Below are positions 52,901-64,000 of a DNA stretch of 64,000 bases, piece after piece. The stretch covers positions 248,001 through 312,000 of the forward strand of contig OZ345352.1 of the NCBI GenBank assembly GCA_977006965.1, read 5' to 3'. The DNA comes from Phymatolithon calcareum. Lineage: Eukaryota; Rhodophyta; Florideophyceae; Hapalidiales. The notes beneath the pieces are model-generated. The model searched no databases, had not been told where the DNA came from, and was given only the letters and a program-made list of their open reading frames with translations. Within the stretch, counting starts at the first letter, position 1, and each line of letters opens with the position of its first letter. Both the position numbers and the translations under genes were made by a program.

Positions 52901-54058
52901 GGATATGGGGAGTAAGGAAGAGCTGGATGTCAGGTTGGTAGATGTTTTGTGGCAGAAGCAGGTATAGAATATTCGAATTGCCATTGCAATACATTGCAAT
53001 CAATTTCCATTGCAACCGGACTGGAGGATCACTTCATGATTGGAATCATGATTTCTGCGTGTCTGCAGTCGAGAATGATTGCTTCAATCCTGTTCTCGGA
53101 GCGTAATGCACTTATATAGGCGCCAGCTAGCCGTTGGTATTAGTCGTAGAAATCCAATCCTGACGGAGCAGGTGAGCCCAATGTGAATCGATTGTGACCA
53201 GCGATGATGCGGAGGGCACTAGTCTTTTTGGGTGTATGATGTTTGCTTCTTATATAGCTCTATCGGAAGAGATTGTGAAAGACAGGTCGTTTGTCAACGG
53301 AGTTGTGAAAATTCAGCGAGATGTCTGCGACCAGCTTACGGCGAGCGAGATAGCGGCGTACAAAGAGCTACTGCGTAGCACTGAGTCTGTACAAGCTAGT
53401 GATGCAAGCAGTGGGGAACCAGGATGCTTTCTCATGATCAAGATTGTTCATAAGCCTCGAAAGCTGAATGAGAACAAATGAAAGTACATGGACGCTAGCT
53501 TCGTTATTGGATCAGCTGCGAAGGTCGAAAAACTTTAGTCATTAGCCCACAGAGTTCTATCTGACTTGTGGAAGCGGTACAGGCCAATTTTGACTGAAGC
53601 TTCGCTTCTCTGAAAGTCAATCAAGACTACTGGGAGCTGCCTTTATTCTGTGAAGCATTGCAGAGAGCTCTGTTGGGTAAAGTCGCAGCTAGGCTTCCTG
53701 CTTAGGAAGAAGAAAAGGCGCTTATAGACATGAATAATGTCCAGAATGATTGATCTCAGTAAACGTGGTAGATCGTCGGATTGCACTCATTATGTATATC
53801 ATCCGGCAGGAAGTAGACCAGATCTATCTGCTGTACTACTAAGGTGCAGTACGATTCGCGAAAGATAGATCCCTGCTTGCTGAGTTAAACTCGTAGAAAG
53901 CACAAACGAACTGTATTCTCCACACGAAGAGGGACTGTACCAGTCTCTTCGATAGACTACAATGCTCTCCTTCCTCGTCGACGACATGAGCGGCGTCAGC
54001 GCGCGAAGCCGATCTTTGTGCTATTCACTTTCGGAATGGCAGTGGGGAGATATACACT
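49901..54058 (+). repeat. Module B copy 2
   Basis: Direct, nearly identical copy of 18108-22584, with a 318-bp deletion at about 53793 and few substitutions. It carries the same candidate intron (50015-50071), LINE F remnant (about 50450-50950), RNase H remnant (about 51092-51891, minus), LINE G fragment (51893-52172) and the unrecognised 95-codon ORF (53194-53481). It ends at ATATACACT, where truncated LINE C begins. Confidence 0.95.
51092..51891 (-). pseudogene. LINE RNase H remnant, copy in B2
   Basis: Same motifs and same stops as 19300-20099, so the decay predates the B duplication. Confidence 0.6.
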
Positions 54059-54537
54059 CTCTACAACGAAATTTAACAAGTCCAAGAGCAGAAGAATCTT
54101 CGGAAGAAGGGACGAAAACGGCGATTGACAAACTTTTAACCTTGGAAATCCAAATGTTAGAAGAAATGATAGTGTAATGTTATCTAATTGGGTAATGAGA
54201 TGGCAGTATGAACGGGAAGCTGCGCTGATGTTGGTGAATACCGGCGTTGAGGGCTTCTAAAATAAAAACCTACAATTTCCCCCCCCCCCCACTATACTTT
54301 TGTTGCAATATTAGCGGCACAGATCCCCTTTGAAAGATGGGACAGAACCTTGGAGCTCGAAAATAATTCCATGTCATCATAGAACAGAATACTACAGACG
54401 AATACCTTGTCCAGTGCATGATCAGTCATCTTGGTCTCTACTTCGGCTAAGTGATATCTTGATATGTGGTCGGCAACGATGTTGATGAGAAATGACACAC
54501 TCATAACAAATCTTCGTTCTAGCCTTGTCGTGCTCAG

Positions 54538-56296
54538 AAGAAGAAGAAGAAGTGTAAGTTTTTTCTTTAAAAGTTACCAACGCATCTGCAGACGCTTGGG
54601 GCAACTTTGCGAAGGTCATTGGGCCAAAAACAGGGTCCATCGTTCTTGTATGTTAGCGTGGTCGATTTCGACACGATCTGGCGGAAATATCAAAACCTAC
54701 CTCTGGCTTAGAGCCTCGAGGGGGAAAAATATTCCACTGTCTTGAGTCGCGGGTTTCAGGTTTCGAGAGTGGCCTTGGCCGCCTGATACATGGCAAGTAT
54801 TTCGTCGAGTGCCCTCCTTGTAAAAGCACTTTCTTCATATGATAGCTTGTCTTTTGATAGACCTGACCTGAGATCTTCCATAGCATCCTTTCCAGTTTGT
54901 CTAGTTAGGTGTATGAGCTCGGAGGTACTCATCGGCGGGAACATTCCAAATGCCCATTTGATGGCCAGGGTCCTGTACCTCCTTGACTTGAAGCACAAGT
55001 GAGGTGGCAGTGTGGTCTTGATACTCGGGATGGGGCGTTTTTTTCCTTTTTCCACTTTCGTGGCAGCTTCCAGGATCTTTTGTCTTTGGTATTGCTTGAT
55101 GTTTGTGCGAGGCGTAGTTTCATACGCCGCTCTGAAGAGGTGAGGGTTTACTTTGGCGTGGGTTACGTCCAGATTTGCGTTTTCGATCTCCTTCGGTTGT
55201 CGCACCTGTGTCGGTTTTGACTCAAGATTTTCCACGTGCCTCATTAGTCTTCGCACAAACAGTCTTGCAAGTATATCCCTTCTGTCCTTCGGCTTCACAA
55301 TACGGCACATCGCTCTGCTTCTATCCGCACTCCTTCTGCCTAGTTTCCCAAATATTTGGCCGAAGAACATCGACTCCACCTTCTTGATCTCAAGCTCCAC
55401 TTTGGGTGTCCATGGTGTCAGGTGTACTGCATACTCCCACCTCGACTGTACAAGAGACTTGTACAGCCTGATTGACCTCGACGGGTGCACGCCGTTCGTG
55501 AAGACCCCAAGGCGCCTCAGCGTTCCAAGAACATTTTTGGAGTTCTTGATTCTTTCGACAAGTTTGGAATCTGATATCCCATCCTCGGTTATCGTAACAC
55601 CAAGGTATTTCACTTCCCGTTGTTTCGTCAGCTTCCTTCCGGACAGTTGGAATTGCAGTCGTGCCGTGGCCCTTGTCCATAGGATGGCACTTTTTGTCGT
55701 ATTCCACTTCATTTCATTCTCTTCTGCCCATTTCGACGCCAGGTCTAGAATTTTCTGCAGCCCCTTTGCAGAGGTGGCTGTCAGCTTCACATCATCTGCA
55801 AAGAGCTTGCACGGCTCTTTCGACACATCTTTGGGGATTAAGTCGAGCTCCTTGGCAAAGGTGTCCATAAAAATATTGTAGAGACATGGGCTTAGGGGAG
55901 AGCCTTGTGCCACCCCCTTGTCGATGGTGAACCATTCGCCGTCGTCATTCTCGATATATGACGGTTCCAAGAACGGCATAATCATCTCGGATATACTTGG
56001 GTCAAGGACCCTTCGTAATCTTCTTGCGAGCGTGTCTCTTGGAACAGAGTCATATGCTGCCTTTAAGTCCAAGATAGCGACATAGCTGTGCCCTTGCTGT
56101 CGGAGAGCTTCTGTGTGGAGAAGGGCAAGCTCTGTCCCTTTGTTTTTCTGGAATCCCAATTGAGATACATGAAATTTATAGTTTCGTCGTATCAGCTTGT
56201 CCAATGCCATCTCGATGATTTTCCGGGTGTGGCTAAGCAGCGAGATGGGACGGTAGCTTTCCGGCTTTCTAGTTTCTCCGCCCTTATAGATTGCGA
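54538..56296 (-). mobile_element. LINE family A insertion carrying most of reverse transcriptase
   Basis: Inserted into the (TTC)n tail of the LINE B element. CGTGCTCAGAAGAAGAAGAA occurs at both ends (from 54529 and from 56297) as the target duplication. The C2 copy lacks it. 5'-truncated; 3' end with a CTT-repeat tail at the low-coordinate side. Confidence 0.85.
54756..56296 (-). CDS. LINE ORF2 fragment: reverse transcriptase and C-terminal domain
   Basis: Open from the insertion boundary to TGA (about 513 codons; a Met-like start at 56210 gives 484). RT motifs: GGETRKPESYRPISLLS upstream, then (counting from 56210) LDLKAAYDSV at 48-56 with the first catalytic Asp, AQGSPLSP at 101-108, FADDVKL at 137-143 with the catalytic Asp pair, and VKYLGV further on. 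A linker and a C-terminal region with KWAFGMFP and EESAFTRRALDEIL follow. It belongs to the non-LTR class; the clade is uncertain. The endonuclease and first ORF are missing through 5' truncation, so it is not autonomous. Confidence 0.85.
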
Positions 56297-56309
56297 CGTG
56301 CTCAGAAGA

Positions 56310-56496
56310 AGAAGAAAGGTAGATTTTTATTTAAAAGTTACCAACGCACTTGCTGATGCTAGGGGCAACTTTCCTAAGGCCCAGGGTTTTGGCTAGATTC
56401 TGTCTCGAAGGGGTTTTCTTTTCTTGTTGGTGTAACACGATTCAGTGGACTACAAAAACCCACCTCTGGTCTCCTTCAGGACCTCGAGGGGGAAAT
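56310..56496 (-). mobile_element. LINE family B fragment, C3 copy
   Basis: Same insertion as 34685-34873, seen inverted. Its tail has been split by the later LINE A. Confidence 0.85.
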
Positions 56497-56999
56497 TGTC
56501 GTGCTCAGAGCGGGAAGCCCACCAAATGTCCAATTAGCTGCCAATTCGCGATGTCATACTTTCGGTAGCGTTAGGACTACAGGGATACCCTTCCGGTATT
56601 TTCGCTTTCTGTTCGGCTCCAGGGAATCATATTCATCTTTTAATAGCTTTGCTGAAATTTTGTTCTTGAGGTGGTCCAACACATTTGAGCTCTTCTACGT
56701 CGCTGGTTACTCTTGGAACAGCCAGCACGCTAGTCTTTTTTTTCGAGCACTCGATTATCCCCCTGGTTTCAGCTGTCTGGCTACGGGGGGGAGGCGAAGC
56801 CACTCTACTCGGTTTCTTGCAAATGGTCCAATACATGTTGGCAGCAGTTTTTGTAATTTGTTGTTGATTTAACGGTCTCAGTGACACTCTGGAGACTGTA
56901 AGGGAGATGCATTTCAGTTGCTACTTGGTCACTATACTCTTGTGGTAATCCTTGCTCGAAAAACAGCTTCTGGAAGATGGGGAAAAGCTTGGAGTTCCA

Positions 57000-57606
57000 A
57001 AATCATTCCATGTCATCAGAAAACGCAATAGAGAAGAAACGTAACTGATCCAGTGCATGATCAGTCATCTTGGTCTCCTCTTTGGTCTGGTGATATCTTG
57101 ATAGGTGATCGTCAACGATGTCCATGACAAATGCCACACTCGTGCCAAATTTTTCTTCTAGCCTTGTCGTACTCAGAGCGGGAAACCTTCCAAATGTCCA
57201 CTTAGCTGCCAGTTGGCGATGTCTTACAATTGGTAGCCTTAGGATCACTGGGATTGCCTCGGGAATATCATATGGTATATTTCGCTTTCTGTTTAGCTCC
57301 AAAGAATCACCTTCATCCTTGAATAGAGATGCCTTTCAGGACTTAGCTGATATTTTGTTCTTGAGATATTCCAGCGCTTTTTCGAATTGAGCATGTCGCA
57401 TCATTGCGTGGATGTCTCGCCAAACCTATTGTAGCTCTTCCAAGTCTTTGGTTGCTCTTGGAGCCCCCATTTGGCTCATCTTACTTGCCTTTTGCCTTTC
57501 GAGCATTCTCAGTATCAACAATATTCTCCTGTTCTCAGCTGTTTCAAAACGGGAGAGAACACGAAGTCTTTCTACTCGATTTCTTAAAATTGGTCCGACA
57601 CTGAAT
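57000..57606 (-). pseudogene. LINE family D 3' end, C3 copy
   Basis: Inverse of 33557-34161: KWTFGRFPALSTTRLEEKF and EETKMTDHALDQL, with the same stops as in C2. Confidence 0.6.
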
Positions 57607-57607
57607 A

Positions 57608-59533
57608 GCACTAGTGTCTATTTTACGAAGCCCCTCAATTGAGGGGCGATTTGAAAGCTCGAAAAAATCCATAAAGCAAATCTGGAACAGATAGCTCAGG
57701 CCATATTCGTAAAGCCTAGCTCATCTTCTGTGCGAGGAGTATGCACACTATTAGCTTGGTTCGGCGCTAGCAACGAAAATATGTTGGTCACTCAGAAGTA
57801 CCAGACCTCTCATTCCATGAGAAAAAGATCGGCCGCGCGCGGTCGGTATATCAGAAAACACCAACGAAGAATCGGTAATCGGTATTGCAGAGTGCTCCAA
57901 ACTATACGGAGCCATTTTAAAATCAAAGAAGGTGAGCAGTACGTTTCAGAATTTACTCGGGGAAAAACCAATGGTCGCGCGAACATGTCAAATCGCATGA
58001 AGTGAGTTCTGATTCGTTATCCATTGAAGAAGACTAAGATGAAGACAATCCAAGTTGTCAACGTCAAGGAAGAGAACGCTGAAGATGATATTCCAGACGG
58101 TGACCAGCTTGAACCGAGCCAGCACGGGCAAAGTGCAGTACCGCCATGGCTTGCTTACAGTGCTTATCCTTGCCAATCTGCTTCGCGAAACGCCTGTTTA
58201 TAGTCTATAGTGGCGATCACATGCTCCTTAGAAGGGCAAAAAAGCTTCGATAAAACCTTCAGAAGCTCTATACGCCTTCTTTTGAGCTCTCTCCCCAATG
58301 TCTTACAGGGCCCTTGAGACCAAATATCACACCGGGAACTGGATGTCATCACGCCCGACCGCGAGCCGAATACGTGCGCTCATTGGGTGTCAAGGTACAA
58401 GTGGAAGTTCTATGTCTGTTTTAGGGACGATTTACTCTCAGTTGTCGACACTTCTCACTCTAAACTTAGACTTCTTATCCGAGAATTGTGGTACTGTACT
58501 TCATTCGAAGTACGATTGCGTAGTGAAGATTTTTTCCAAACTTACCTACGAAAAATTGCTGCTTTGACGTCCGCTAATCTGAGAAGAAAAGGGCCGAAAA
58601 GAGATTACAGGGACAGAGGCTGTTACGTTTTTCGAAATACTCGCCCTTACGGCAAGAGTTGAGTTTTGCGCCGGGAGCGTTTTCTGGAAATCTACAAGGC
58701 GAAAATAGTATTACTCTAGCACTTCTTCTTCGAAAACAGGGGTACCGATGGCCGAGTACCTCCGGTTGATTTTATTCAGAGTGGAATCAAATGAATTACG
58801 AGACATGTGCTCTGCGCAGTAACGCTGGTCACGTCGGTCAAGATTATATCGATCCCACTAATGAGCACAGAAAGCACACGGTGTCAAATAGATTTTGAAA
58901 GCGAGATGGCCCGCAGAATGGCAGCTCTGTGCTTTCTTGTGGTCGCGTATTTCGGTATAAGGCACATTGCACGTGTGGATTCATAATTCGTGAGTCTTAA
59001 CTCTGCAGATTTTGAACAAGTGCGCCTACAGTTTATATGGGCCATCTAACTCTTCTGGCAAATTTATAGTTTGCTATCTGGCTGTTATTCTCTTGTGAGC
59101 ATGCAGAGGGTCAGCAGCACATGGCGCAGTGAAGGTTTTGTGATATGCCGGAAGCGCACGTCATCGATTGCATTTGGCATGTGCATTAATGATCGACATT
59201 CAGTCGTGCCAGAGCGTACATTTGTATCCGAGAGCAGTGTTCAACGCCACGTTACCCCTAAAAAAAGGAATAGGATGACTGCAGAGGTCATGGTGACTAC
59301 TTTTGTTGGGCAAAACAACGTCAGAGTTTGAAAATGCGAGACAGAATTGCGCTTGATAGTGCCACAACATACATTTTCCACATTTCTACTGTTAGGAACT
59401 TCTTCACTAAGCATGCTGAAGACATAATAGCAAGTAACTTTCATGAGCAAAAAATTAAGTGAATCTTTTCCCTCAATTGAGGGATAAGCGCACGTCAATT
59501 GAGAGAAAATTTCCGTAAAATAGACACAAGTGC
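57608..59533 (-). mobile_element. TIR DNA element, C3 copy (1926 bp)
   Basis: Same length and ends as 31631-33556. Within it, the + strand frame at about 58330-58662 (HWVSRYKWKFYVCFRDDLL, then SEDFFQTYLRKIAALTSANL) and the frame at 59071-59331 (RHVTPKKRNRMTAEVMVTTFVG) are protein-like. Most of these ORFs are also open in the other copy. No transposase signature recognised. Confidence 0.7.
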
Positions 59534-60007
59534 TTTAGAGGTGTCAAACCGTCAACCGGAGCTGTGGTCGGTTCCGCCCTGGACCATTAGGCTCTCGGTG
59601 ACGCCACGGCGCTGCCATTTGGTGGAAAATTAAGATTCACTGATCCCCGCATTCGTAGTTTGTTAAGTTTATTTGAAGGGTACCATATGTCTCAACTTGA
59701 GGAAAGTCGGCACCTTACTATAGCGTGCATTAAACTTCCGTCAACTCTCTTAGAAGGTTACTCAATCCGTGTTCTATAGAATTGCTTCAATTGCTCGTTC
59801 CACGTCTTGTGTTTCTTCCTTGCTCCATCTCTGTTTGCGTAGAGTTGAATTTAGCGCGGCTATCGCCCATATTTCAAGCTCCCCCATCTCCTCCTTCACT
59901 TTGACTGGGTTGCGCGGGAAGTGTCCAAAAAACCATCTCGCACATAGGATCCTATCTCTGCTTTTCGGAAGACTTATTATTTCGTGTGGACGACCTCCGC
60001 TCCGGAA

Positions 60008-60497
60008 TGTGATCTTTCGGACTCTGATCCCCGCATTCGGCACTACTGTGCATCATGACAATCAAGACCATATATTTGTCCATTAAATGGACATAAATTA
60101 GTAAATCTTAACTGTCCACCAAATGGGCAGCGCCGTGGGGACACCCGAGCCTGATTGTCCAGCCGGCCAGGGGGCCGGTCCAGCTTCGGTGGTCGACTTG
60201 CTTCGTCTGACTCGTATTAATTAATCCAACGACTCTCAGTGCCACCGCTACCGCCACCTTTTCCATCTGTCCTCGCTGACTCCCGCTACCGCATTCCTAT
60301 CCATTTTTGTACTGGCTGCTGTCGCCGATGCTTGTCGGCGCGGTCTAGTCAATTGCCACTACCGCCTGCGGTTACCGCCAGCGAAATGTGGACCACGCAG
60401 ACGGCGCCATGGATTTGATTGTAACCAAGGTTACAATAACAGCAAAAGGAAGATCTACTTTGCCATTACAGCCTGCCGGTGCTGATGCCCGACGATG
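60008..60497. mobile_element. MITE-1, truncated copy fused to the helicase tail
   Basis: Runs from CTTTCGGACTCTGATCCCCG to GATGCCCGACGATGCC, where it joins ATTGACGTCATGCAAG of the helicase Cys-rich region. The outer third of the element and the rest of the helicase tail were lost in this junction. Confidence 0.7.
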
Positions 60498-62370
60498 CCA
60501 TTGACGTCATGCAAGTACTTTTCACGGATTTCTAGCACACGCCCAGAGACAATATCGTCACATTTGCACAATGTGTAGACACCCACGAGCTCTTGACCTT
60601 CCTGTTGAAGCATCTGAACTTCTCCGTCCACCACTTTCCTTAGTTCGGCCGAGAGAGAAAGACCAGAAGCACTCAGCTGCAAGGGTGCTCTGGGGCTGGA
60701 CTCCTTGGAGCGAGCTCCCTTTCGACGAGACTAGCTTCAAGCCACTGACTTCCGACCACGTCTCATTCATCTTCTCCGCGGCGGTTCTGCCAGCCTAACG
60801 AAACCGCTTCCAAATATCGCATTCGTCAATTCCACGACCTCCATTGACTAGCGCCCGCTTCAACCGAAGCGCATTTTTCGCGTGTCCTATTCCCGAACTC
60901 TCGGAAACAGACATGCGTCTTCGTGTTTGTCCACTTTCCTCCAGCGTTTCAAACGGACAATTCATTTTCGTCCTTGTTCACCGCAGCTGCAGAATGCTTC
61001 AACTTCGACGCGCTGACTGTACGTCTGTAAGCGATGCTTGCACAAACATCGCAGAGTAGAGCCCCTTGCCTCTTCGCGCAGCTCCCATGTTCCCTACTCT
61101 CCTCGACGTACACTTCAACTCCGGTACGGCGACACTTATCACCTGCTGTGGCCATTTTACAAACTGGTCTTGCTCGCTTTCGTCTTCAATCACCTGTCCA
61201 GCATTTCCTCGAATAACGTGCGACTCGTGATAAAACACAACCACGTCCGCATCTCTATCTTCTCTTCCTGCTCGACAAGCTCCTTGCCAGTACTGGATCA
61301 TGCTTCGAGCTCCTCCAGCGAACACAACCATTCGGACATCCGGCGCATCCACCCCTGTCATATACCCTTCCGTGCAGACAATCACAAACAGCCCCTCCTT
61401 GTGCGACCGCCAAGCTGCGTCGCTGGCCTTTTTCTCGTCGTCATCCAGCTTAGAATGGTACAATTTCACGACAGTCTGAAATCCGGTTTTCAGCTTATCA
61501 AACTCCTTCTTCACACGCGCAAAAATTTCGAAGACGTCATTCCTTGTAAGACATGCAACCACTACATTTGAAGTATTCCCAAACGCTCCCGCACTGTAAG
61601 CTTTTCCATGAATAGTAACAAAGTGATACACAGCATTTAGCAGCAGCTGTCGCCGACCGTCCTCCAGAATCTTCACGAAGTTTCTTTTTCCCACTTCGCC
61701 TCGTACCACCACCATATCCTCCCCATTGCATCCTGTCGCCATCGCGATATTCCGCACCATCGCATTCGCTGCCGTCGCCGTCAAGAACACAATCGCGAAC
61801 TCCCCTTCACGACTCCGAATATGGCGCAAAGCTGACATGCACGGACGATAGCTATCTGCCATCGTCACCAGGTGCGCCTCATCCACCACTGTACGCTGCA
61901 CTTTATCTCGCATCTCCAAGCTTCGCAGGACCGACGAGTACGTTTCCTGGTGCAGATCTTCTGGCCGAACGAGAATTGCCTTCAATCCCTGTAGCGCATT
62001 GACATCGACCTCCTACAGGAGCAGCGCCTTCAGCCCCGCTCTTTGAAAACTCGCCATTGCTTCGTCAATCAACGCCCGGAGCGGGGATACCCAGATGGTT
62101 ATCTTGTGCTCATCGTACGTCGGGGCTTGTACGACGGCCGTCTTTCCACCTCCCGTAGTCAGAATAACAGCAACGTCTCTTTCTCCTTGCCACACGACCT
62201 CCATCGCCCGCCTTTGATCAGCACTTTTGAAACTTGCATTGTCCTTCTGTGTGGATCGCCTAAGCTCTTGAAGCATGTTAATTTTTTTTTCGCAATCTGT
62301 TGGTTTTTTCTCCAACCAGTTTTGTCAAATTTTTCTCGCAATCTGTTGGTGTTTTCTCCAACCGGTCTTG
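60498..62370 (-). pseudogene. RecQ-like helicase copy H5, longest open core
   Basis: The core is open for 328 codons (61985-60999) from just after the shared TAG (62013-62015) through DEAH, LTATA, TGVDAPDVR and QGACRAGRE to RRS-TGA. It has neither the homopolymer insertion of H2 and H4 nor the TGA of H1 and H3. The N-terminal ORF is 62315-62013 with TTGGGKT. The Cys-rich tail is cut at 60498 by MITE-1 after CTLCKCDDIVSGR. It is the best single template for the core sequence, but still carries the TAG. Confidence 0.8.
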
Positions 62371-64000
62371 TACCGCTTTCTAGTTCGTGTATTTAACTTC
62401 TTTTATTTTGTAGATTGTCCTTGTTCTAATAACAAAGTATTGTAGTCGTAGAGTAAGAATATTCTTGTTCTGCAGACGTCTATGCAGGACGATGCAGAAT
62501 TCGAATGAGTACTCGAATCATCCACAAAACCTGACTACCCGCTAGTTCAAATAGTTTCGATGGGTGCTTTGATAATGACTAAGAGACTTTCTTGCGCAAA
62601 GAGCTATGTGTCTACTTTTGAGCATCAGTGGATGAAAAGGTAGGTCTGTTAGAGAAAACGTTATCTTCCTCGCCCGGCTGCGCTCCTGCTGCTGCCAGGT
62701 TCGTTGTAAGTCGAATCTTTGTCGGAGACCAGCGTCTGTGGTTGACTGCCAGATACGTCCCAATGTCACCGGCTCTATCTCTTCTCTTGCGTTTGCTTTC
62801 TCGGCGACAACCTTGGAAAGTCTTTTTTGATCTTGGAGTCTAGGTATTTGATACGGAACTCCAATGGCTTACGTTGACGTTACCCAGTGCCATGCTGTCC
62901 ATTACCCAAAGGGAATTGTAGTGATGTCCGTTAAAGCATTAAAAGCGGTTTTTGACACTCGTTGTGCTAGATGACATACCTGCAGAGCATTTGAACATCT
63001 TCTTGCCGCAAATCAGCTTTATGTCCCTTTTATCAATACACATTTCTTCCTTATTCCATATATGTTTTCCTCCTTCGCTCTTTCCTATAACAACCAGCGA
63101 CCACGCTCGGGACTTTTGCCCCGGGATGGAAAAAAAACCGATCGCTGTTGGATTGCAAGTTCTGAGCAACCTCGAACCGATGCTGCTCACCTGAGAGTGA
63201 ATATTAGTGCAGGCGACTCACAAAAGCAAGTGCAGATGGATCAGAATACGCAAAAGTAATAAAATTTGAAACGTTTTAAATGTGGTCCTGATACTTCGGG
63301 GCGAGGTTTTGGGAGCTTTCAAACAATCTTAGTACATATGCCGATCGAACACGCTCTCCTCTAGCAGTGAGGTCCGGATAAGGGCTGAGATCGGCTTTTT
63401 TTCTCCTCCTCTGTCGTCCAACTGTATACGCGCTCATTTAACTCTTTCTCACCAGGCTCGTGATTGGCCTCCAAGCGCACCACTCGAAGACGACGGCGGT
63501 AAAGATTCCACAAAAGGTGACAGGAGAGTTTTAACGTATTCTGAGCAGAGCTTGCGTGATCAGTTCGACGGAAACGACGACTGCTTTACTTCTTGGGCCA
63601 TACTGAGCTCATGATTATCTAGTATGGCTAGAAATGTGCCGACGTTCCTCAAGTTGTGACACATGGTAACTTCTCTAGAAATATTTAATTAAGATTATCT
63701 AGTACTTGTTTGCTCATTGTTCATCTTTCTGCCTCTACTGTAAAACATATGCCTGATGGAGTATGCTGACCGTCTGCGTGGACAATGATGGTCTCTGGGT
63801 GTACGCATAGAATCAGTCTGTGACAAGCTCAGAAACAATGTACATAGGTACACACGACTGTCGAAGAAGGAACAGAAACATGACACTGACGCAGTATGGA
63901 TTATGCAGCGGTAAGTCGAAAGCCTCTACATCCGCCCAAAGCGACTCCAAAAACTGAATCTTTCTAACCACACAATCTACCAGACTCGATACGTTTTAGT
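60498..64000 (-). repeat. Module A copy 5, cut by window end
   Basis: Inverted copy carrying helicase H5 and part of the spacer. Compared with the other copies it lacks about 90 bp near 63188 (CTGCTGAGTGAAATT... to ...GAGAGGACACCTGAG). Confidence 0.9.

Larger units (their letters stand above)
54059..60040 (-). repeat. Module C copy 3, inverted, with an extra LINE
   Basis: Inverse of C2. In order from the left: LINE C fragment (54059-54294), second LINE D end, LINE A insertion (about 54538-56296), LINE B (about 56310-56496), remainder of LINE D, first LINE D end (57000-57600), TIR element (57608-59533), MITE-2 (59537-59645), the LINE E 3' UTR and C-terminus (59774-60043). The empty copia site lies at about 59757-59768. 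Confidence 0.9.

Noticed and set aside
55153-55881. 242-codon + strand ORF in module C3
   Set aside because: It is the shadow of the reverse transcriptase ORF on the minus strand, which has the catalytic FADD and all RT motifs.
1-64000. tRNA or rRNA genes
   Set aside because: No A-box/B-box pairs with a cloverleaf and no rRNA-like conserved stretches were noticed on either strand. A tRNAscan run could still find a degenerate one.

Overview
The window is eukaryotic repeat-rich DNA with no prokaryotic gene organisation. It holds one intact Ty1/copia retrotransposon, the remains of several non-LTR (LINE) families, terminal-inverted-repeat elements, a 262-bp satellite, a good candidate for a 57-nt spliceosomal intron, and five decayed copies of a RecQ-like helicase gene with a Cys-rich tail. 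That helicase resembles the telomere-linked (TLH-type) RecQ helicases of fungal subtelomeres, so a fungus and a subtelomeric or similar heterochromatic region is my best guess. Another small-genome eukaryote (alga or protist) is not excluded. No telomere repeat, tRNA, rRNA or ordinary host gene was recognised.

Layout. Almost all of the window is built from three large modules. Module A is satellite, then about 3 kb of spacer, then the helicase: A1 1-4990 (+, no array in view), A2 11472-18107 (-), A3 24035-31062 (+), A4 40040-48765 (-), A5 60498-64000 (-, runs off the window). Module B is about 4.2-4.5 kb of old LINE debris: B1 18108-22584 (+) and B2 49901-54058 (+), nearly identical. Module C is a LINE 3' end, a small palindromic element, a 1.93-kb TIR element and two tandem LINE 3' ends: C1 5640-5957 plus 11163-11471 (+, truncated), C2 31063-36051 (+), C3 54059-60040 (-). 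The order is A(+)C(+) | A(-)B(+) | unique | A(+)C(+) | unique | A(-)~B(+) | C(-)A(-). The A-C and A-B pairs have therefore been copied as larger blocks and inverted.

Later insertions date the blocks. The copia element (5958-11162, TSD TTGAG) sits in C1 while C2 and C3 keep the empty site. A LINE (27847-28659) sits in A3 while A1, A2, A4 and A5 keep the empty site. A second LINE (about 54538-56296) sits in C3 inside the tail of an older LINE that C2 and C3 share. Coding capacity today lies mainly in the copia polyprotein (1588 codons, all catalytic motifs present). The helicase copies share an in-frame TAG and other frame breaks, and each also has private lesions, so they look like an amplified pseudogene family unless introns or recoding rescue them.

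Stretches where I recognise nothing are listed as such. All family assignments come from motifs read by eye; no database search was possible.
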